A stretch of 64,000 bases of DNA from Desulfarculaceae bacterium (lineage in GTDB: Bacteria; Desulfobacterota; Desulfarculia; Desulfarculales; Desulfarculaceae). The stretch spans positions 1-64,000 of the forward strand of contig JAIPDO010000006.1 in NCBI GenBank assembly GCA_021737645.1, written 5' to 3'. The translations under genes were made by a program, and so were the position numbers. The notes beneath the pieces were generated by a model, which saw nothing but the letters and a program-made list of their open reading frames with translations, was not told the origin of the DNA and did no database searches. Below are positions 30,379 through 40,396 of this stretch, one piece after another (position 1 is the first letter of the stretch; every line of letters begins with the position of its first letter).

Positions 30379-33267
30379 CTACTTGTGGCCGGGATGCAGG
30401 GCCTGGTCTACCGCCCGGCCCAATTCGGCTAGGTTTATGGGCTTTATGAGCAACTGGCTGATGCCCAGGCGGCGGGATTGTTGGGCTGAAATGTGTTCAC
30501 TGTAGCCGGTGCAGAGTATGATCGGCAATTCCGGGTCAATAGCCAAAAGCTGTTCGGCCAGCTTGATGCCGGTAGTTTGGGGCATGGTGTAGTCGGTGAT
30601 TACCAACCCAAAAGAGCGGGGGTCGTCCTTGAATAGTTGCAAGGCCTCGTTGGGCGAGGTGGTCCCGACCGCCTGGTAGCCCAGATGCTCCAAGGCCCGG
30701 CATCCCACCTCCACCAGGGACTTTTCATCGTCCACCATCAGTATCCGGCCGTGGCCCCTGGGAGTTGAGTGGGACGCCTGAGACGGTGCGCCATCTTTTT
30801 GGCCCGCAAAAACAGGTAGATACACCATAAAGGTGGCGCCTGCCCCTGGGCGGCTCTCCACTTTGATGGCGCCGTGGTGAGCGGTGATGATGCCGTGAGC
30901 CACGGAAAGGCCCATGCCCGTGCCCTTGCCCGCCTCCTTGGTGGTGAAAAACGGCTCGAAGATTCTTTCCCGGGTTTTGCTGTCCATGCCCGGTCCGTTG
31001 TCGCTCACGGTTAGCAACAGGTAATCTCCGCCGTCCATGCCCAGATAGCCCTCGTCCGCTCCCTTGTCCACCGTCACCTGGGTCAACCCGACCCGGATTG
31101 TCCCGCCGCTTTCATCCATGGCCTGGTAGGCGTTGGTGCACAGGTTCATGAGCACCTGGTGCATCTGCACCGGGTCGGCAAATATCTGCCGGTGCTGGGC
31201 CTTAAGATTCTCTTCAATGGCAATGGTGGCAGGTATGGAGGCCCGGATCATGTGCAGGGCTTCGACTATCAGGGGCTTCAACTCCATGGCTTGGAGCATG
31301 TGCCCGCTCTGGCGGCTGAAAGAGAGTATCTGGCGAACCAGGTCCCTGGCTCTGACCGCGGCGGCCATCACGTTGTCCAACTCCATGGTCGGCTGCTTGC
31401 CCATGGTCAGCCCCGCTTGGGCCAGTTCGGTATATCCCATTATGGCGGATAGTACATTGTTGAAATCGTGAGCAATACCTCCGGCCAAAGTGCCGATGGC
31501 CTCCAATTTTTGGGACTGGCGCAGTTGATTTTCCAGTCGTCCCCTTTCCTCTTCGTCCAAAATGCGCTGAGTTATGTCGCGGGCCGAGGCGAACAGCATT
31601 TCATCCGCCGACACGGCCCGCCACTCCAGCCACCTGGTGGTGCCGTCCTGGGCCAGGCAGCGGTTGACGAAGCCCAATATGGGGTGCTGTTCGGTGAGTC
31701 CCTCTATTGCCTCGATGGTGGCCTGGCGGTCTTGAGGATGGGCTAACTCCACCAGGGAGCGGCCTTGCAAATCATCCTGGGAATAACCCAGGGTCCTGGT
31801 CCATTCTTGGTTCACCCGTCGCATAATTCCGTTGGTGTCGGCTATGCAGAGCAAATCCTGGGCCAGGGTGAAAAAGCGATCCAACTCCCCGCTGATGCGG
31901 CGCAAGTTCTCTTCGGCCAAACGGCGGTCGGTAATGTCTTCGCCGGAGCTCAACAGGGCGTAGGGTTCTCCCTCTGGGTCGCGCAGCAGGGCGTTGTGCC
32001 AGGCTATAGTGCGCTCCCGCTCATCTTTGGTCATCACCGGGTTCTCGTAATATTCGTCCAAAGGCTTTTCACCGCGCATGGCGGCTAGAAGGGTGGCGCG
32101 CACCTCGTTGGAGCAGACTGGAGGCAGACAAACATCAAACCAGTCTCGGCCCAGCAGTTCACCTTCCTGGTAGCCCAGAATCTCATAGCCCTTTTTGTTG
32201 AGCAGGATGATTTTGCCTTCCTGGTCCAGGCTCAACAAGATAGTCCCGGCCATGTGCAAATAGTTCTCGGCCATTTCCTTGGCCTGGCGCAGTTCCTCTC
32301 CAGCCTGCTTGGCGGCGGTGATGTCCAAGAGCACTCCGTCCAGCCATTGGGGCTCACCGCTCTCGCTGTAAAACGCCTGGCCCCGGTCGTAAACCCATCG
32401 CGTGCTGCCGTCCGCCCGCTGAATCCGGTACTCCAGACTGAAGGGCTCGCGCAGGCGCACCGCTTCGCGAACCTGTGAGGCCACCAAAGTCTGATCTTCG
32501 GGCACGATGAGTTGGTTCAGGCTCTGCCCGCCGTCGGAGGTGAATTCTCCCACGGGAACCCCGGTCAGCTCCTGGATGTCCTCGCTCATATAATCGGCCG
32601 AATAGGGCGGCGCCACTTGGCAACGGTAGACCACGCCTGGGACGTTTTCAGCCAGGGTGCGGAAGCGCTTTTCGCTTTTTTCCAGTCCGGACGCCACGTC
32701 GATGCGCCGTTCCCCCTCCAGCAGCAGCCAGGAGAGTAGCAGGGTGACCATGGGGTAGATCGCCAGTAGGGGCAGGCTGACTGAGCGCAAAACCAGCCAT
32801 CCCTTGGACGAGGGCAGCAATAACGCCAAAGGCAGCGTTACCACCTGTACCACCAGTCCAAAGACAAAAATCATGAAGAGATTGTTTAGTCGTGGGTTGC
32901 GTTTTTTCAAATAAAAGAAAAGCACCCCAGTGCACGCCGCGGCCACGATTATCAGAATGCCGGCATCAACGCCCACCCCGCCGGCCATTATGCGTTGTGC
33001 GCTGGCCATGAGCACGGCGATCAAGGCGGCCAAGGGGCCGAAGAAAAATCCCGCCACGGATAAAATCACCGTGCGGGCGTCGATAAACATGCCGGGCCGC
33101 AAAACCAGGGGATTGGCCATCACGGCCATGGCGATGAACCCAAAGAGCAGGCCCCGCACCGCCTGACCCATAATCTTGCTCTGGGGCCAGCGGCGGGCCA
33201 CCACAAAATACAAGATGCCTAGGGAGAGCAAAAGGGCCGCGTTATATATCAAATCCCAGAAGATCAT
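30379..33267 (-). CDS. Membrane-bound PAS hybrid histidine kinase
   Basis: Sensor kinase with receiver domain, about 962 residues. Five or six N-terminal membrane helices (residues about 1-190) include [18 protein letters not shown], resembling the 5TM-LYT sensor module. Three PAS domains follow (about 200-330, 335-460, 465-590), then a HisKA domain with phospho-acceptor His in GGIAHDFNN, a HATPase with DNGPGM and [11 protein letters not shown], and a C-terminal receiver with the acceptor Asp in LVITDYTMP. The ATG at 33267 was chosen because GAGG lies nine bases before it; a GTG at 33282 overlaps that site. No separate response regulator is adjacent; signal unknown. Confidence 0.92.
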   Translation of the reverse strand: MIFWDLIYNAALLLSLGILYFVVARRWPQSKIMGQAVRGLLFGFIAMAVMANPLVLRPGMFIDARTVILSVAGFFFGPLAALIAVLMASAQRIMAGGVGVDAGILIIVAAACTGVLFFYLKKRNPRLNNLFMIFVFGLVVQVVTLPLALLLPSSKGWLVLRSVSLPLLAIYPMVTLLLSWLLLEGERRIDVASGLEKSEKRFRTLAENVPGVVYRCQVAPPYSADYMSEDIQELTGVPVGEFTSDGGQSLNQLIVPEDQTLVASQVREAVRLREPFSLEYRIQRADGSTRWVYDRGQAFYSESGEPQWLDGVLLDITAAKQAGEELRQAKEMAENYLHMAGTILLSLDQEGKIILLNKKGYEILGYQEGELLGRDWFDVCLPPVCSNEVRATLLAAMRGEKPLDEYYENPVMTKDERERTIAWHNALLRDPEGEPYALLSSGEDITDRRLAEENLRRISGELDRFFTLAQDLLCIADTNGIMRRVNQEWTRTLGYSQDDLQGRSLVELAHPQDRQATIEAIEGLTEQHPILGFVNRCLAQDGTTRWLEWRAVSADEMLFASARDITQRILDEEERGRLENQLRQSQKLEAIGTLAGGIAHDFNNVLSAIMGYTELAQAGLTMGKQPTMELDNVMAAAVRARDLVRQILSFSRQSGHMLQAMELKPLIVEALHMIRASIPATIAIEENLKAQHRQIFADPVQMHQVLMNLCTNAYQAMDESGGTIRVGLTQVTVDKGADEGYLGMDGGDYLLLTVSDNGPGMDSKTRERIFEPFFTTKEAGKGTGMGLSVAHGIITAHHGAIKVESRPGAGATFMVYLPVFAGQKDGAPSQASHSTPRGHGRILMVDDEKSLVEVGCRALEHLGYQAVGTTSPNEALQLFKDDPRSFGLVITDYTMPQTTGIKLAEQLLAIDPELPIILCTGYSEHISAQQSRRLGISQLLIKPINLAELGRAVDQALHPGHK

Positions 33268-33554
33268 CAGCCGGGGCCTCACCTAGTTTGCCTATAGGGT
33301 TGCCGGTTGTAGCCCGGCACTTTTCTATACGAAGCAGGCTAACACAATAACATGGTTCAACCAATTACTGAGAGGGGCCTATTCAATCCCGCCCGGCAAG
33401 GTAACTGATGGGCGTTGCTTATTTTAACCAATCTGATATTGATGTGAGGGGGGTATTGTCGGCAGCGCGGATGGGCAAAGGTGATATTGGCTCCCACTTG
33501 CCGTAGCGGATTTCAGACGACCCAGCGCGTCCCCCCCGGTTGGAGGAGCGAACC

Positions 33555-35072
33555 ATGAATTTGGCCCGCAACCTGGAGCAAGCGGCCCGCTTTTTCCCTG
33601 AATTCCCCGCCCTGGTGGAGCAGGGCCACGTCACCACCTACGCCGCCCTGGAGGCGGAAAGCAACCGGGTGGCCGAGGCCTTGGTCACGCTGGGCCTGGA
33701 GCCGGGTGACCACGCGGCCCTGTGCCTGCCCAATGGGCGGCAGTGGATGGCGGTGTACTTCGGCATTATCAAGGCCGGAGGCGCGGCGGTTACCCTGGCC
33801 GCCGGACTGGCGCCGGCCGAACTCAGGCCCCTTTTGGCCGACTGCCGCCCCAAGGTGCTGTTCACCACCGGTGAGAAGCTGGCCGCCCTGGGCTCCCGCC
33901 AAGGGATGGGCGTGCCCAAGGTCGTGGCCCCCGGCGGAGATCTTGCCTACGAGGAGTTGCCGGCCCAGGGCTCGGGTGAGTTCGAGGCCGTGGAGCGGGA
34001 CCGGGGCGACGTGGCCGCGGTGCTCTACACCGGCGGCACCACCGGCACCCCCAAAGGGGTGATGCTCACCCACGAAAACCTCATGGTCTCGGCCCATAAC
34101 GTGGCCCGCCAGGAGCGCTCCGGCCATGAAGACCGGGTGTTGTGCTTTTTACCCTTGCACCATGTCTTCGGGCAGGTGCACGTGATGCACTCCACCATCC
34201 TCACTGGCGGCTGCCTGGAGATGATGCCCGCCTTTGACATGGGCGAGGTGCTGGCCGCCTTCGGCCGGGGCGAGATCACCAAGTTCTACGCCGTGCCCAC
34301 GGTGTATCTGCGCCTGCTGGGCCAGGACAACCTGCAACAGCGCCTGGGCCGAGTGCGCTACTGCTTTTCGGCGGCAGCCAGCATGGCCCAGGAGGTGGTG
34401 CGGGAGTGGAAACGGGCCTCGGGGCTCGACATCCACGAGGCCTACGGCATGACCGAGTCCGCCTCCATGGTCACCTACAACCACTACTACCGTCACAAGG
34501 TTGGCTCGGTGGGCACCCCGGTGGGCTCGGTGGAGGTGGCCATCATGGACCAGGAGGGCAACGTCCTGCCCCAGGGCAAAGACGGCGAGATATGCATCCA
34601 GGGGCCCAACATCATGAAGGGCTATTTGAACCGTCCCGAGGAAACCGCCCGCGCCTTCCGGGGCCCCTGGTTCCGCTCCGGCGACGTAGGCCACCTGGAC
34701 CAGGACGGCTATCTATATATAGTGGACCGCATCAAGGACATGATCATCACCGGCGGGGAGAACGTATACCCCCGCGAGGTGGAGGAGTTGCTCTACGAGC
34801 TGCCCCAGGTGGCTGAATGCGCCGTGGTGGGCCTGCCCGACCGGGAGTACGGGGAGAAGGTGACCGCAGTGATCGTGCCCAAGAACGGGGACGACCTGGA
34901 CCCCGGGGAACTGCGGGCATACCTTAAAAAGCGTCTGTCCGGCTTCAAGGTGCCCAAGGCCTTTGTGATGGTGCCGGATCTGCCCAGATCGGCGGCGGGC
35001 AAGATATTAAAGCGCGTGCTCAAAGAAAATATGACCCAGCCCCCCGGCGCGCCTGGGGACGAGGCAAGCTAG
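33555..35072 (+). CDS. Acyl-CoA ligase (AMP-binding, long-chain type)
   Basis: ATP-dependent activation of a carboxylic acid to its CoA thioester through an acyl-adenylate. Motifs: the P-loop-like LYTGGTTGTPKGVMLTHEN (near residue 160), YGMTESAS, the hinge/Asp in WFRSGDVGHLDQDG and RIKDMIITGGENVYPREVE, and the C-terminal catalytic Lys in RSAAGKILKRVL. About 505 residues from an ATG with GGAGGAG upstream. It faces the minus-strand catabolic operon and its TAG shares CTAG with the stop of the converging hydrolase gene. Acyl chain preference not decided. Confidence 0.93.
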   Translation: MNLARNLEQAARFFPEFPALVEQGHVTTYAALEAESNRVAEALVTLGLEPGDHAALCLPNGRQWMAVYFGIIKAGGAAVTLAAGLAPAELRPLLADCRPKVLFTTGEKLAALGSRQGMGVPKVVAPGGDLAYEELPAQGSGEFEAVERDRGDVAAVLYTGGTTGTPKGVMLTHENLMVSAHNVARQERSGHEDRVLCFLPLHHVFGQVHVMHSTILTGGCLEMMPAFDMGEVLAAFGRGEITKFYAVPTVYLRLLGQDNLQQRLGRVRYCFSAAASMAQEVVREWKRASGLDIHEAYGMTESASMVTYNHYYRHKVGSVGTPVGSVEVAIMDQEGNVLPQGKDGEICIQGPNIMKGYLNRPEETARAFRGPWFRSGDVGHLDQDGYLYIVDRIKDMIITGGENVYPREVEELLYELPQVAECAVVGLPDREYGEKVTAVIVPKNGDDLDPGELRAYLKKRLSGFKVPKAFVMVPDLPRSAAGKILKRVLKENMTQPPGAPGDEAS

Positions 35073-35926
35073 GGCGCCAAAAACTCCCGCAGGGCCTGAT
35101 CCCGCCTGGGGTTGGGCTGGAACATCAAGGTGAAGTGGTCCGCATCCGGCAGATCCACCACCCTGGCCCGGTCCATTTCCCTGAGCATGCGCTCCAGGGC
35201 GTCGGTGGGCAACAGCACGTCGTCGCGGTTCAGCATGCCCTTGCCTGCCCGCACAATCAGCACCGGGCACAGCACCTGCCGGTAAAAGGACGACGGCTTG
35301 ATGCCGCGCAGGTTTTCGCGCTCCTCCTCTATGTGGTCCGGGTTCACCCGAGAGCGCACCCCGCCCTGAACCGCTTCCACCTCGTAGTCGAAGTAGTCGG
35401 CCATGGTCTGGTTCCAGGGATTGAAGTAGGGGGCTTGGCGCACCATGTCCAGGTATGCCTCCCGGTCGGGCATCACCTGGCCCAAGCGGTCCACCGAGGG
35501 CTTGATGCCGCCGTTCACCTTGGCCCACTGCTCGGAGCTAAGCTCGCCGCCGCCGTCCAAGAGCACCAGTTTGTCAACCATCTGGGGATAGCCGGCGGCA
35601 AAGGCCAGGCAGATGTAGGCCCCCAGGGAGTGACCCATCAGGCTGATGCGCTTTAGCCCCAGGCCCTTGATCACCGCCGCGATGTCTTGGCAGTGCTTTT
35701 CAAGGGAGTAGCCGGTGTCCGGCTTGTCCGAAAGCCCCCGCCCCCTTATGTCCATGGCCAACACCCGGTTTTGGCCCGCCAGAGCCTCGGCCAAGAGTTG
35801 GTAGCAGTGCAAATTGGCGGTTAGTCCGTGCACCCCCAGCACCGCCGGGCCGCTGCCCGGCCACTCGGCCAGCTGGATATCGACACCCTCTGAGCCCGGC
35901 ATCTTGTAGGTTTTTTCAGGTTTCAC
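35069..35926 (-). CDS. Alpha/beta hydrolase
   Basis: Soluble 285-residue hydrolase. Nucleophile Ser in LMGHSLGAY, oxyanion region GVHGLTANLH near residue 33, late acid residue near VRAGKGMLNRDD and catalytic His in DADHFTLMF. Start GTG with AAGGA seven bases upstream, overlapping the MaoC end region by coupling distance (10 bases). Last gene of the minus-strand catabolic operon. Could be a thioesterase or lactone/ester hydrolase for the pathway; substrate unknown. Confidence 0.87.
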   Translation of the reverse strand: MKPEKTYKMPGSEGVDIQLAEWPGSGPAVLGVHGLTANLHCYQLLAEALAGQNRVLAMDIRGRGLSDKPDTGYSLEKHCQDIAAVIKGLGLKRISLMGHSLGAYICLAFAAGYPQMVDKLVLLDGGGELSSEQWAKVNGGIKPSVDRLGQVMPDREAYLDMVRQAPYFNPWNQTMADYFDYEVEAVQGGVRSRVNPDHIEEERENLRGIKPSSFYRQVLCPVLIVRAGKGMLNRDDVLLPTDALERMLREMDRARVVDLPDADHFTLMFQPNPRRDQALREFLAP

Positions 35927-35936
35927 GCTAAGGTCC

Positions 35937-36368
35937 TTACGCCGCGTCGCGCATGGGAGGGATGATCTCGGCCATCCCCTTGAGCACCGTTTGGCCCTCT
36001 TGGTTTTCCACCAAGGTGGCCAGGCGCACCCGGTTGCGCTTAGGCATTACTTTTTCCACGGTTACCGAGATGGTCAGCTCGTCTCCGGCGTAGACCGGTT
36101 TGGTGAAGTTGAGCTCTTGAGATACGTAGATGGTCCCCAGGCCGGGGTACTCGGTGCCCAGCACGAATCCCAGCAGGCTGGCGGTGAGCATGCCCGGAGC
36201 CACGATGCGTCCGAAGAAGGTGTCCTTGGCCATGTCCGGGTCCTGATGAAAGGACTGGTGGTCTCCCAGGGAATGGGTGAAGGAGATCATCATTTCCTCG
36301 GTCATGGTCACCGTCTTGCGGTGAGTGTGCCCTACTTCGATGTTGTTTATGCTCAGTCCTTGAGGCAT
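35937..36368 (-). CDS. MaoC-like dehydratase / (R)-specific enoyl-CoA hydratase
   Basis: Hot-dog-fold protein of 143 residues. The catalytic dyad of (R)-hydratases is visible as Asp (in DHQSFHQDPDMAK) and His in that loop, followed by FGRIVAPGMLTASL, the usual MaoC signature. It hydrates a trans-2-enoyl-CoA to the 3-hydroxyacyl-CoA, or acts in reverse. It lies between the livM-type permease and the hydrolase. AGAGGGAAAAGG precedes the ATG. Confidence 0.88.
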   Translation of the reverse strand: MPQGLSINNIEVGHTHRKTVTMTEEMMISFTHSLGDHQSFHQDPDMAKDTFFGRIVAPGMLTASLLGFVLGTEYPGLGTIYVSQELNFTKPVYAGDELTISVTVEKVMPKRNRVRLATLVENQEGQTVLKGMAEIIPPMRDAA

Positions 36369-36445
36369 GGCCTTTTCCCTCTGTGTTCCATTCGCCGCGC
36401 CGGGCGGCGGATGGTTGCGTACCGGTTACGGCGCCCAGGCCGTAT

Positions 36446-37564
36446 TTAATGGTCCCGCTGCGCCAGGCGCAGCTTGCGCCGGGCGATCATGTCTCTGGCG
36501 GTGCCCACCAAGCCCTTGGGGAAGAAGATCACCACCAGGATGAACAAAATTCCGAAGTAGAGGATCCAACGCTCGGCCAGGCGTTGGGCCACCTCCACCG
36601 TGGGCAAAAGCAGCACGGCCAGCTTTTGCAGATCCGGCAGCCAAGCCTCGGCCACCTGGATGAAGGCCGCGCCCATGATGCTGCCGTATAGGGTGCCCAT
36701 GCCTCCGATGATCACCATCAAGAGCACGTTGAGCATCACCGGGATGCCCAGCACCGAGGTGGGGTTCACATAGCCCAGCCACATGGCGAAAAGCACCCCG
36801 GCCAGAGAGGCCACCACCGAGCCGAAGACGTTGCTGAGCACCTTGTAGTGGAAGGTCTTGTAGCCCAGGGCGGTGCTGCGTTGCTCGTTGTCGCGCACCG
36901 ATTTGAGCACCCTTCCCACCGGTGAGCGCACGAAGCGCACCAGGCCGATGAACAGGATCACCGAGGCCGCCAGGATGAAATAGTAAGTCACCAGGCGTCC
37001 GTTGAGGGTAGCGCCCAAGAAGGTTCCGTCGCTCCAGTTCACGCTGAAGATGCCGGGCAGGGAAAAAGATACGCCATCCTCTCCCATGGTCAAGTCGTGC
37101 CACTGGTCGCCCAGAATGAACACGAACTCGGCGAAGGCCAGGGACATCATGGTGAAAAATATGGCCTTCACCCGTAGCGAAAAGAAGGCCAGGGCCACGG
37201 CCAATATCCCGCTGATGCCCACGGCCAAGGCCATGGCCACGAAGATGTGGTACCAGGCCGCTTGGCCGCTGTGGAAGACCACCAGGGCCATGGAGTAGGC
37301 CCCAATGCCGAAAAAGGTGACATGGGCCAGGGAGAGGATTCCGGTGTAGCCCAGGATAAGGTCGTAGGAAGCGGCCACCACCGCGAAGATCATCACCTTG
37401 GTCATCACGTCCATGGCCCTGAACGACGGCACCACCAACGGCCCCGCGATGAGGCAGGCCACCAGCACCAACTGCACCCAAAGGGCGGGGCGCGTGAAGC
37501 GCACCCGGTGCAGGTTTTCACGCTCGATTTGCACGGGAGTCGGTTGCATTGTTTTATTTTCCAT
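36446..37564 (-). CDS. livM: Branched-chain-type ABC transporter permease (LivM family), operon 1
   Basis: Inner-membrane half of a LivHMGF/K importer. About nine to ten hydrophobic helices; family marks GYTGILSLAHVTFFGIGAYS, the ALGYKTFHYKVLSNVFG loop and GGMGTLYGSIMGAAFIQ near residue 285. A hydrophilic N-terminal leader of about 25 residues precedes the first helix. Starts 5 bases after the livH stop with AAGGAATAGGG. The operon carries all five components, so it is a complete importer; its solute may be an organic acid rather than an amino acid, given the catabolic genes around it. Confidence 0.93.
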   Translation of the reverse strand: MENKTMQPTPVQIERENLHRVRFTRPALWVQLVLVACLIAGPLVVPSFRAMDVMTKVMIFAVVAASYDLILGYTGILSLAHVTFFGIGAYSMALVVFHSGQAAWYHIFVAMALAVGISGILAVALAFFSLRVKAIFFTMMSLAFAEFVFILGDQWHDLTMGEDGVSFSLPGIFSVNWSDGTFLGATLNGRLVTYYFILAASVILFIGLVRFVRSPVGRVLKSVRDNEQRSTALGYKTFHYKVLSNVFGSVVASLAGVLFAMWLGYVNPTSVLGIPVMLNVLLMVIIGGMGTLYGSIMGAAFIQVAEAWLPDLQKLAVLLLPTVEVAQRLAERWILYFGILFILVVIFFPKGLVGTARDMIARRKLRLAQRDH

Positions 37565-37568
37565 GGCC

Positions 37569-38588
37569 CTATTCCTTGCCCATGAGGCCGGTGGGCCGGA
37601 TAAGCAGAATCACCGCCATGATCATGATGTTGGCCCCCAGGGCCAGGGGGGGCAGGGTGTAGGCCACGTAGTTGTAGGCCAGGCCCACCATGATGGCCCC
37701 CAGGAAGGAGCCGGTCACCGAGCCCATGCCTCCGATAATCACCACGATGAGGGCGAAGATGAGGTTCTCCTCGCCCATGGCCGGGTGAATCTGCTCCTTG
37801 AAGATGGACCACATGGTGCCGCCCACAGCGGCCAGGGCCGCCCCGGCGCAAAACACCCCGGTGAACACCCGGCGGATGTTGTAGCCCAGGGTCTCCACCA
37901 CTTCCTTGTTTTCCACCCCGGCCCGCACGATGATGCCCAGCTTGGTGCGCATCATCACCAATTGGATGCCCGCCAGCACCAGCGCGCCCACCACGATGGC
38001 CGCCACCCGGAATTTGGTGATGATCACGTCCATGACGATCCAGCTTCCCTGGAAGGCCTGGGGCACCGTCACCACCTCGTCGTTGGGGCTCCACACCACC
38101 TTGAGGATCTCCACCAATATCAGCGAGGCCCCCATGGTGATGAGGATCTGCTTGAGGTGGCTGCCGTAGGTAAGGCGCACCAGCATCTTCTCCAGCACGA
38201 TACCCATGAGCCCGCCCACCACCAGCGCGGCCAGCAGGCACAGCACCACCGAGCCGATGCTCTGGGCGGCGCCCGCCCCCTCCACCCAGCCAATCTGCTG
38301 CAAGCCGTTCAATATGGAAAAGCCCACGTAGGCCCCCCACACGAAGAAGGCGCCGTGGGCCAGGTTCAACACGTCCATGAGGCCGAAGATCAGGGTGAGC
38401 CCGCTGGCGGTGAGGAAGATGAGCATGCCCATGGCCAGGCCGGCCACGGTCAGCACCGCGTAGGTGGTGGGGTCTATCCACAAAAGAGGCAAAAACCAGA
38501 TGCCCACCGAGGCGATCCACACCCCCAGCTTTTTGGTATCCATGCCGCCGTGTTCTTGTAAGCCTGCCGTGGCTGTTTGGGTAGTCAT
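37569..38588 (-). CDS. livH: Branched-chain-type ABC transporter permease (LivH family), operon 1
   Basis: Companion permease to LivM. Eight or more hydrophobic helices with the LivH marks GLTLIFGLMDVLNLAHGAFF, GYNIRRVFTGVFCAG and GGMGSVTGSFLGAIMVG near the C-terminus. GAGGAGCGCGAAGG precedes the ATG. Order on the minus strand is livG-livF-livH-livM, the solute-binding gene lying before it. Confidence 0.93.
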   Translation of the reverse strand: MTTQTATAGLQEHGGMDTKKLGVWIASVGIWFLPLLWIDPTTYAVLTVAGLAMGMLIFLTASGLTLIFGLMDVLNLAHGAFFVWGAYVGFSILNGLQQIGWVEGAGAAQSIGSVVLCLLAALVVGGLMGIVLEKMLVRLTYGSHLKQILITMGASLILVEILKVVWSPNDEVVTVPQAFQGSWIVMDVIITKFRVAAIVVGALVLAGIQLVMMRTKLGIIVRAGVENKEVVETLGYNIRRVFTGVFCAGAALAAVGGTMWSIFKEQIHPAMGEENLIFALIVVIIGGMGSVTGSFLGAIMVGLAYNYVAYTLPPLALGANIMIMAVILLIRPTGLMGKE

Positions 38589-38601
38589 GCCTTCGCGCTC
38601 C

Positions 38602-39312
38602 TCAGGCGATGCCTAGATACTTTTGTTTGAGCCCCTCGTCGTGCACCAGATCGTCCATTAGCCCCTGGTGCACCGTGCGCCCGTCGTCCAGGATGAAATA
38701 GTCCACCCCGATGTGGCTGGCCATGTAGAAGTTCTGCTCCACCAGGATCACGGTGGTGTGGTTCTTGATGTGGTTGATGGATTCGATGAGGTGGTCCACC
38801 ACGATGGGGGCCAGGCCCTTGGAGGGCTCGTCGATAAGCAGCAGGTCGTGGTCATTTACAAAGGCCCGGGCTATGGCCAGCATCTGCTTCTGCCCGCCGG
38901 AGAGCACCCCCGCCTTGGAGCGCCAAAATTTTTTCATGTCCGGGAACAGCTTGAAGATGGTTTCCATGCGGGACCAGGTTTTTTCGTTTTCACTGAGCAT
39001 GGCCAGGCGGAAGTTCTCCTCCACGCTAAGGGTGTAGAGCACCGCCTGGTCCTCGGGCACGAAGCCAACCCCCTGCTTGGCCACCTCGTAGGGTTTCATG
39101 GCCTGCACGGCCTGGCCCTTGAGGATGACCTCCCCCGAGGCCGCCGGGGTCAGGCCCATGACGGTGCGCAGGGTGGTGGACTTGCCCGCCCCGTTGCGCC
39201 CCAAAAGCACCGTGGCCCGGCCGGGCATGAAGCTAAGGTCCACCCCTTGCAGGATGTGGTGCTGCTCGATGTAGGTGTGCACCTTGGCGAGCGACAGGAT
39301 GGGCTCAGCCAT
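38602..39312 (-). CDS. livF: ABC transporter ATP-binding protein (LivF family), operon 1
   Basis: Energising ATPase of the importer. Walker A LLGRNGAGKSTT near residue 35, Q-loop GFVPEDQ, signature LSGGQKQMLAIARAF, Walker B LLLIDEPSKGLAP and switch His in VEQNFYMASH. Length 236 is typical. It overlaps the livG gene by 8 bases, meaning translational coupling. Confidence 0.94.
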   Translation of the reverse strand: MAEPILSLAKVHTYIEQHHILQGVDLSFMPGRATVLLGRNGAGKSTTLRTVMGLTPAASGEVILKGQAVQAMKPYEVAKQGVGFVPEDQAVLYTLSVEENFRLAMLSENEKTWSRMETIFKLFPDMKKFWRSKAGVLSGGQKQMLAIARAFVNDHDLLLIDEPSKGLAPIVVDHLIESINHIKNHTTVILVEQNFYMASHIGVDYFILDDGRTVHQGLMDDLVHDEGLKQKYLGIA

Positions 39313-40081
39313 TTTTCACCCCCCCGCCCAGATAGGCTTCCAGCACCTCGCTGTTGCAGGCCACCGCCTCGGGGTAGTCGTCGCAGATCAGGCGGCCCTC
39401 CTTGAGCACGGCGATGGAATCGGAAACGGTCATGATCATGTCGAACTTGTGCTCCACCAGCATGATGGTGCGGTTGCGGGCGGCCTTGATCTGTTGGATC
39501 AGCTCCAGGATGGCCGGCACCTCCTCCAGGCTCATGCCCGCGGTGGGCTCGTCCAACAGCAGAAGCTCCGGGTCCAGGGCCAACAGGATGGCGATCTCAA
39601 GCTTGCGCTGCTCCCCGTGGGTCAGGGTGTTGGCCTCCGCCGCCCAGCGCTTTTCCATGAGCACCTGCCGGAGCAACTCGTAGGCCCGGTCCTCCAACTC
39701 TGAGTAGGAGTGGTAGCTGCGCCAGAAAACCATGCCTACCCTGGCCTTGGACTGCAAAGCCAGGCGCACGTTTTCCAAAACGCTCAGGGAGGGGAAAATG
39801 TTGGTGAGCTGGAACGATCGGCCCACTCCCAGGCGGGTGCGGTCCGCCGCGCCCAGGCCGGTCACCTCCCGGCCCTTGAACATGATGCTGCCGCTGGTGG
39901 GCTTGTATTGTCCGCTGAGCAGGTTGAACAGGGTGGTCTTGCCCGCGCCGTTGGGTCCGATTATGGCCTTTAGGGTGAAGGGCTCCACCGTCAGGTTCAC
40001 CGCGTTCACGGCCACGTTGCCGCCGAAGCGGATGGTCAAATCCTTGGTTTGCACTACCGGGGCCTGGTTAGCCACTGGCAC
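39305..40081 (-). CDS. livG: ABC transporter ATP-binding protein (LivG family), operon 1
   Basis: Second ATPase of the importer. Walker A IGPNGAGKTTLFN, LivG-type long loop after GAADRTRLGVGRSFQLTNIFP, signature region LTHGEQRKLEIAILL, Walker B LLLLDEPTAGMS and switch His VEHKFDM. Translation may start at GTG 40081 or at the second GTG two codons later (40075), which is better spaced from GGGGGAGAA; no ATG is available. First transport-ATPase gene after the 315-base gap. Confidence 0.93.
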   Translation of the reverse strand: MPVANQAPVVQTKDLTIRFGGNVAVNAVNLTVEPFTLKAIIGPNGAGKTTLFNLLSGQYKPTSGSIMFKGREVTGLGAADRTRLGVGRSFQLTNIFPSLSVLENVRLALQSKARVGMVFWRSYHSYSELEDRAYELLRQVLMEKRWAAEANTLTHGEQRKLEIAILLALDPELLLLDEPTAGMSLEEVPAILELIQQIKAARNRTIMLVEHKFDMIMTVSDSIAVLKEGRLICDDYPEAVACNSEVLEAYLGGGVKNG

Positions 40082-40117
40082 TTCTCCCCCTAGTCCGCAT
40101 TTTTCGTGAGGGCCATG

Positions 40118-40245
40118 TGTCCGGCTGCGTCAGCCACCGGCATACGGCGTTGCCGGCTGCGCTCAGGCCTCGACGTAGCTATGGCTACGCCTGCGACCCT
40201 ATCTTGCCGGTCGCCTTGTCTGTCGGCGGCTGGCTGTGCCGGTGA
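40118..40245. repeat. Hairpin-rich intergenic repeat-like segment in the liv operon gap
   Basis: The 315 bases between the substrate-binding gene and livG hold no convincing gene. The left half is dominated by inverted and direct repeats: a perfect CGTAGC / GCTACG hairpin around TATG near 40172-40187, and two near-copies of CCGGCTGCG about 22 bases apart. It resembles a REP-like or decayed mobile sequence. A similar G/C-rich inverted-repeat look occurs near 3855-3905, but no long identity is visible. Confidence 0.45.
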
Positions 40246-40357
40246 TGGGTACAAACTGTATTTTGATAATGCGGGTGCTTTGTGCATGACGTCCCCATGA
40301 ATACAGGTTCGTGATCTAATGCCACCCAACCCTCACGAAATATGCGGGCCTCAAAGG

Positions 40358-40383
40358 GGGCGGGCGCACTGGGGCGCCCGCCC
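40358..40383 (-). terminator. Hairpin after the solute-binding protein gene, operon 1
   Basis: Perfect 10-base stem GGGCGGGCGC / GCGCCCGCCC with a six-base loop, 14 bases after the stop; only CCTTTG follows on the minus strand, so it may be a partial terminator or a stabilising 3' hairpin that lowers expression of the downstream genes. Confidence 0.65.
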
Positions 40384-40396
40384 GCTAGGGTTTGGC

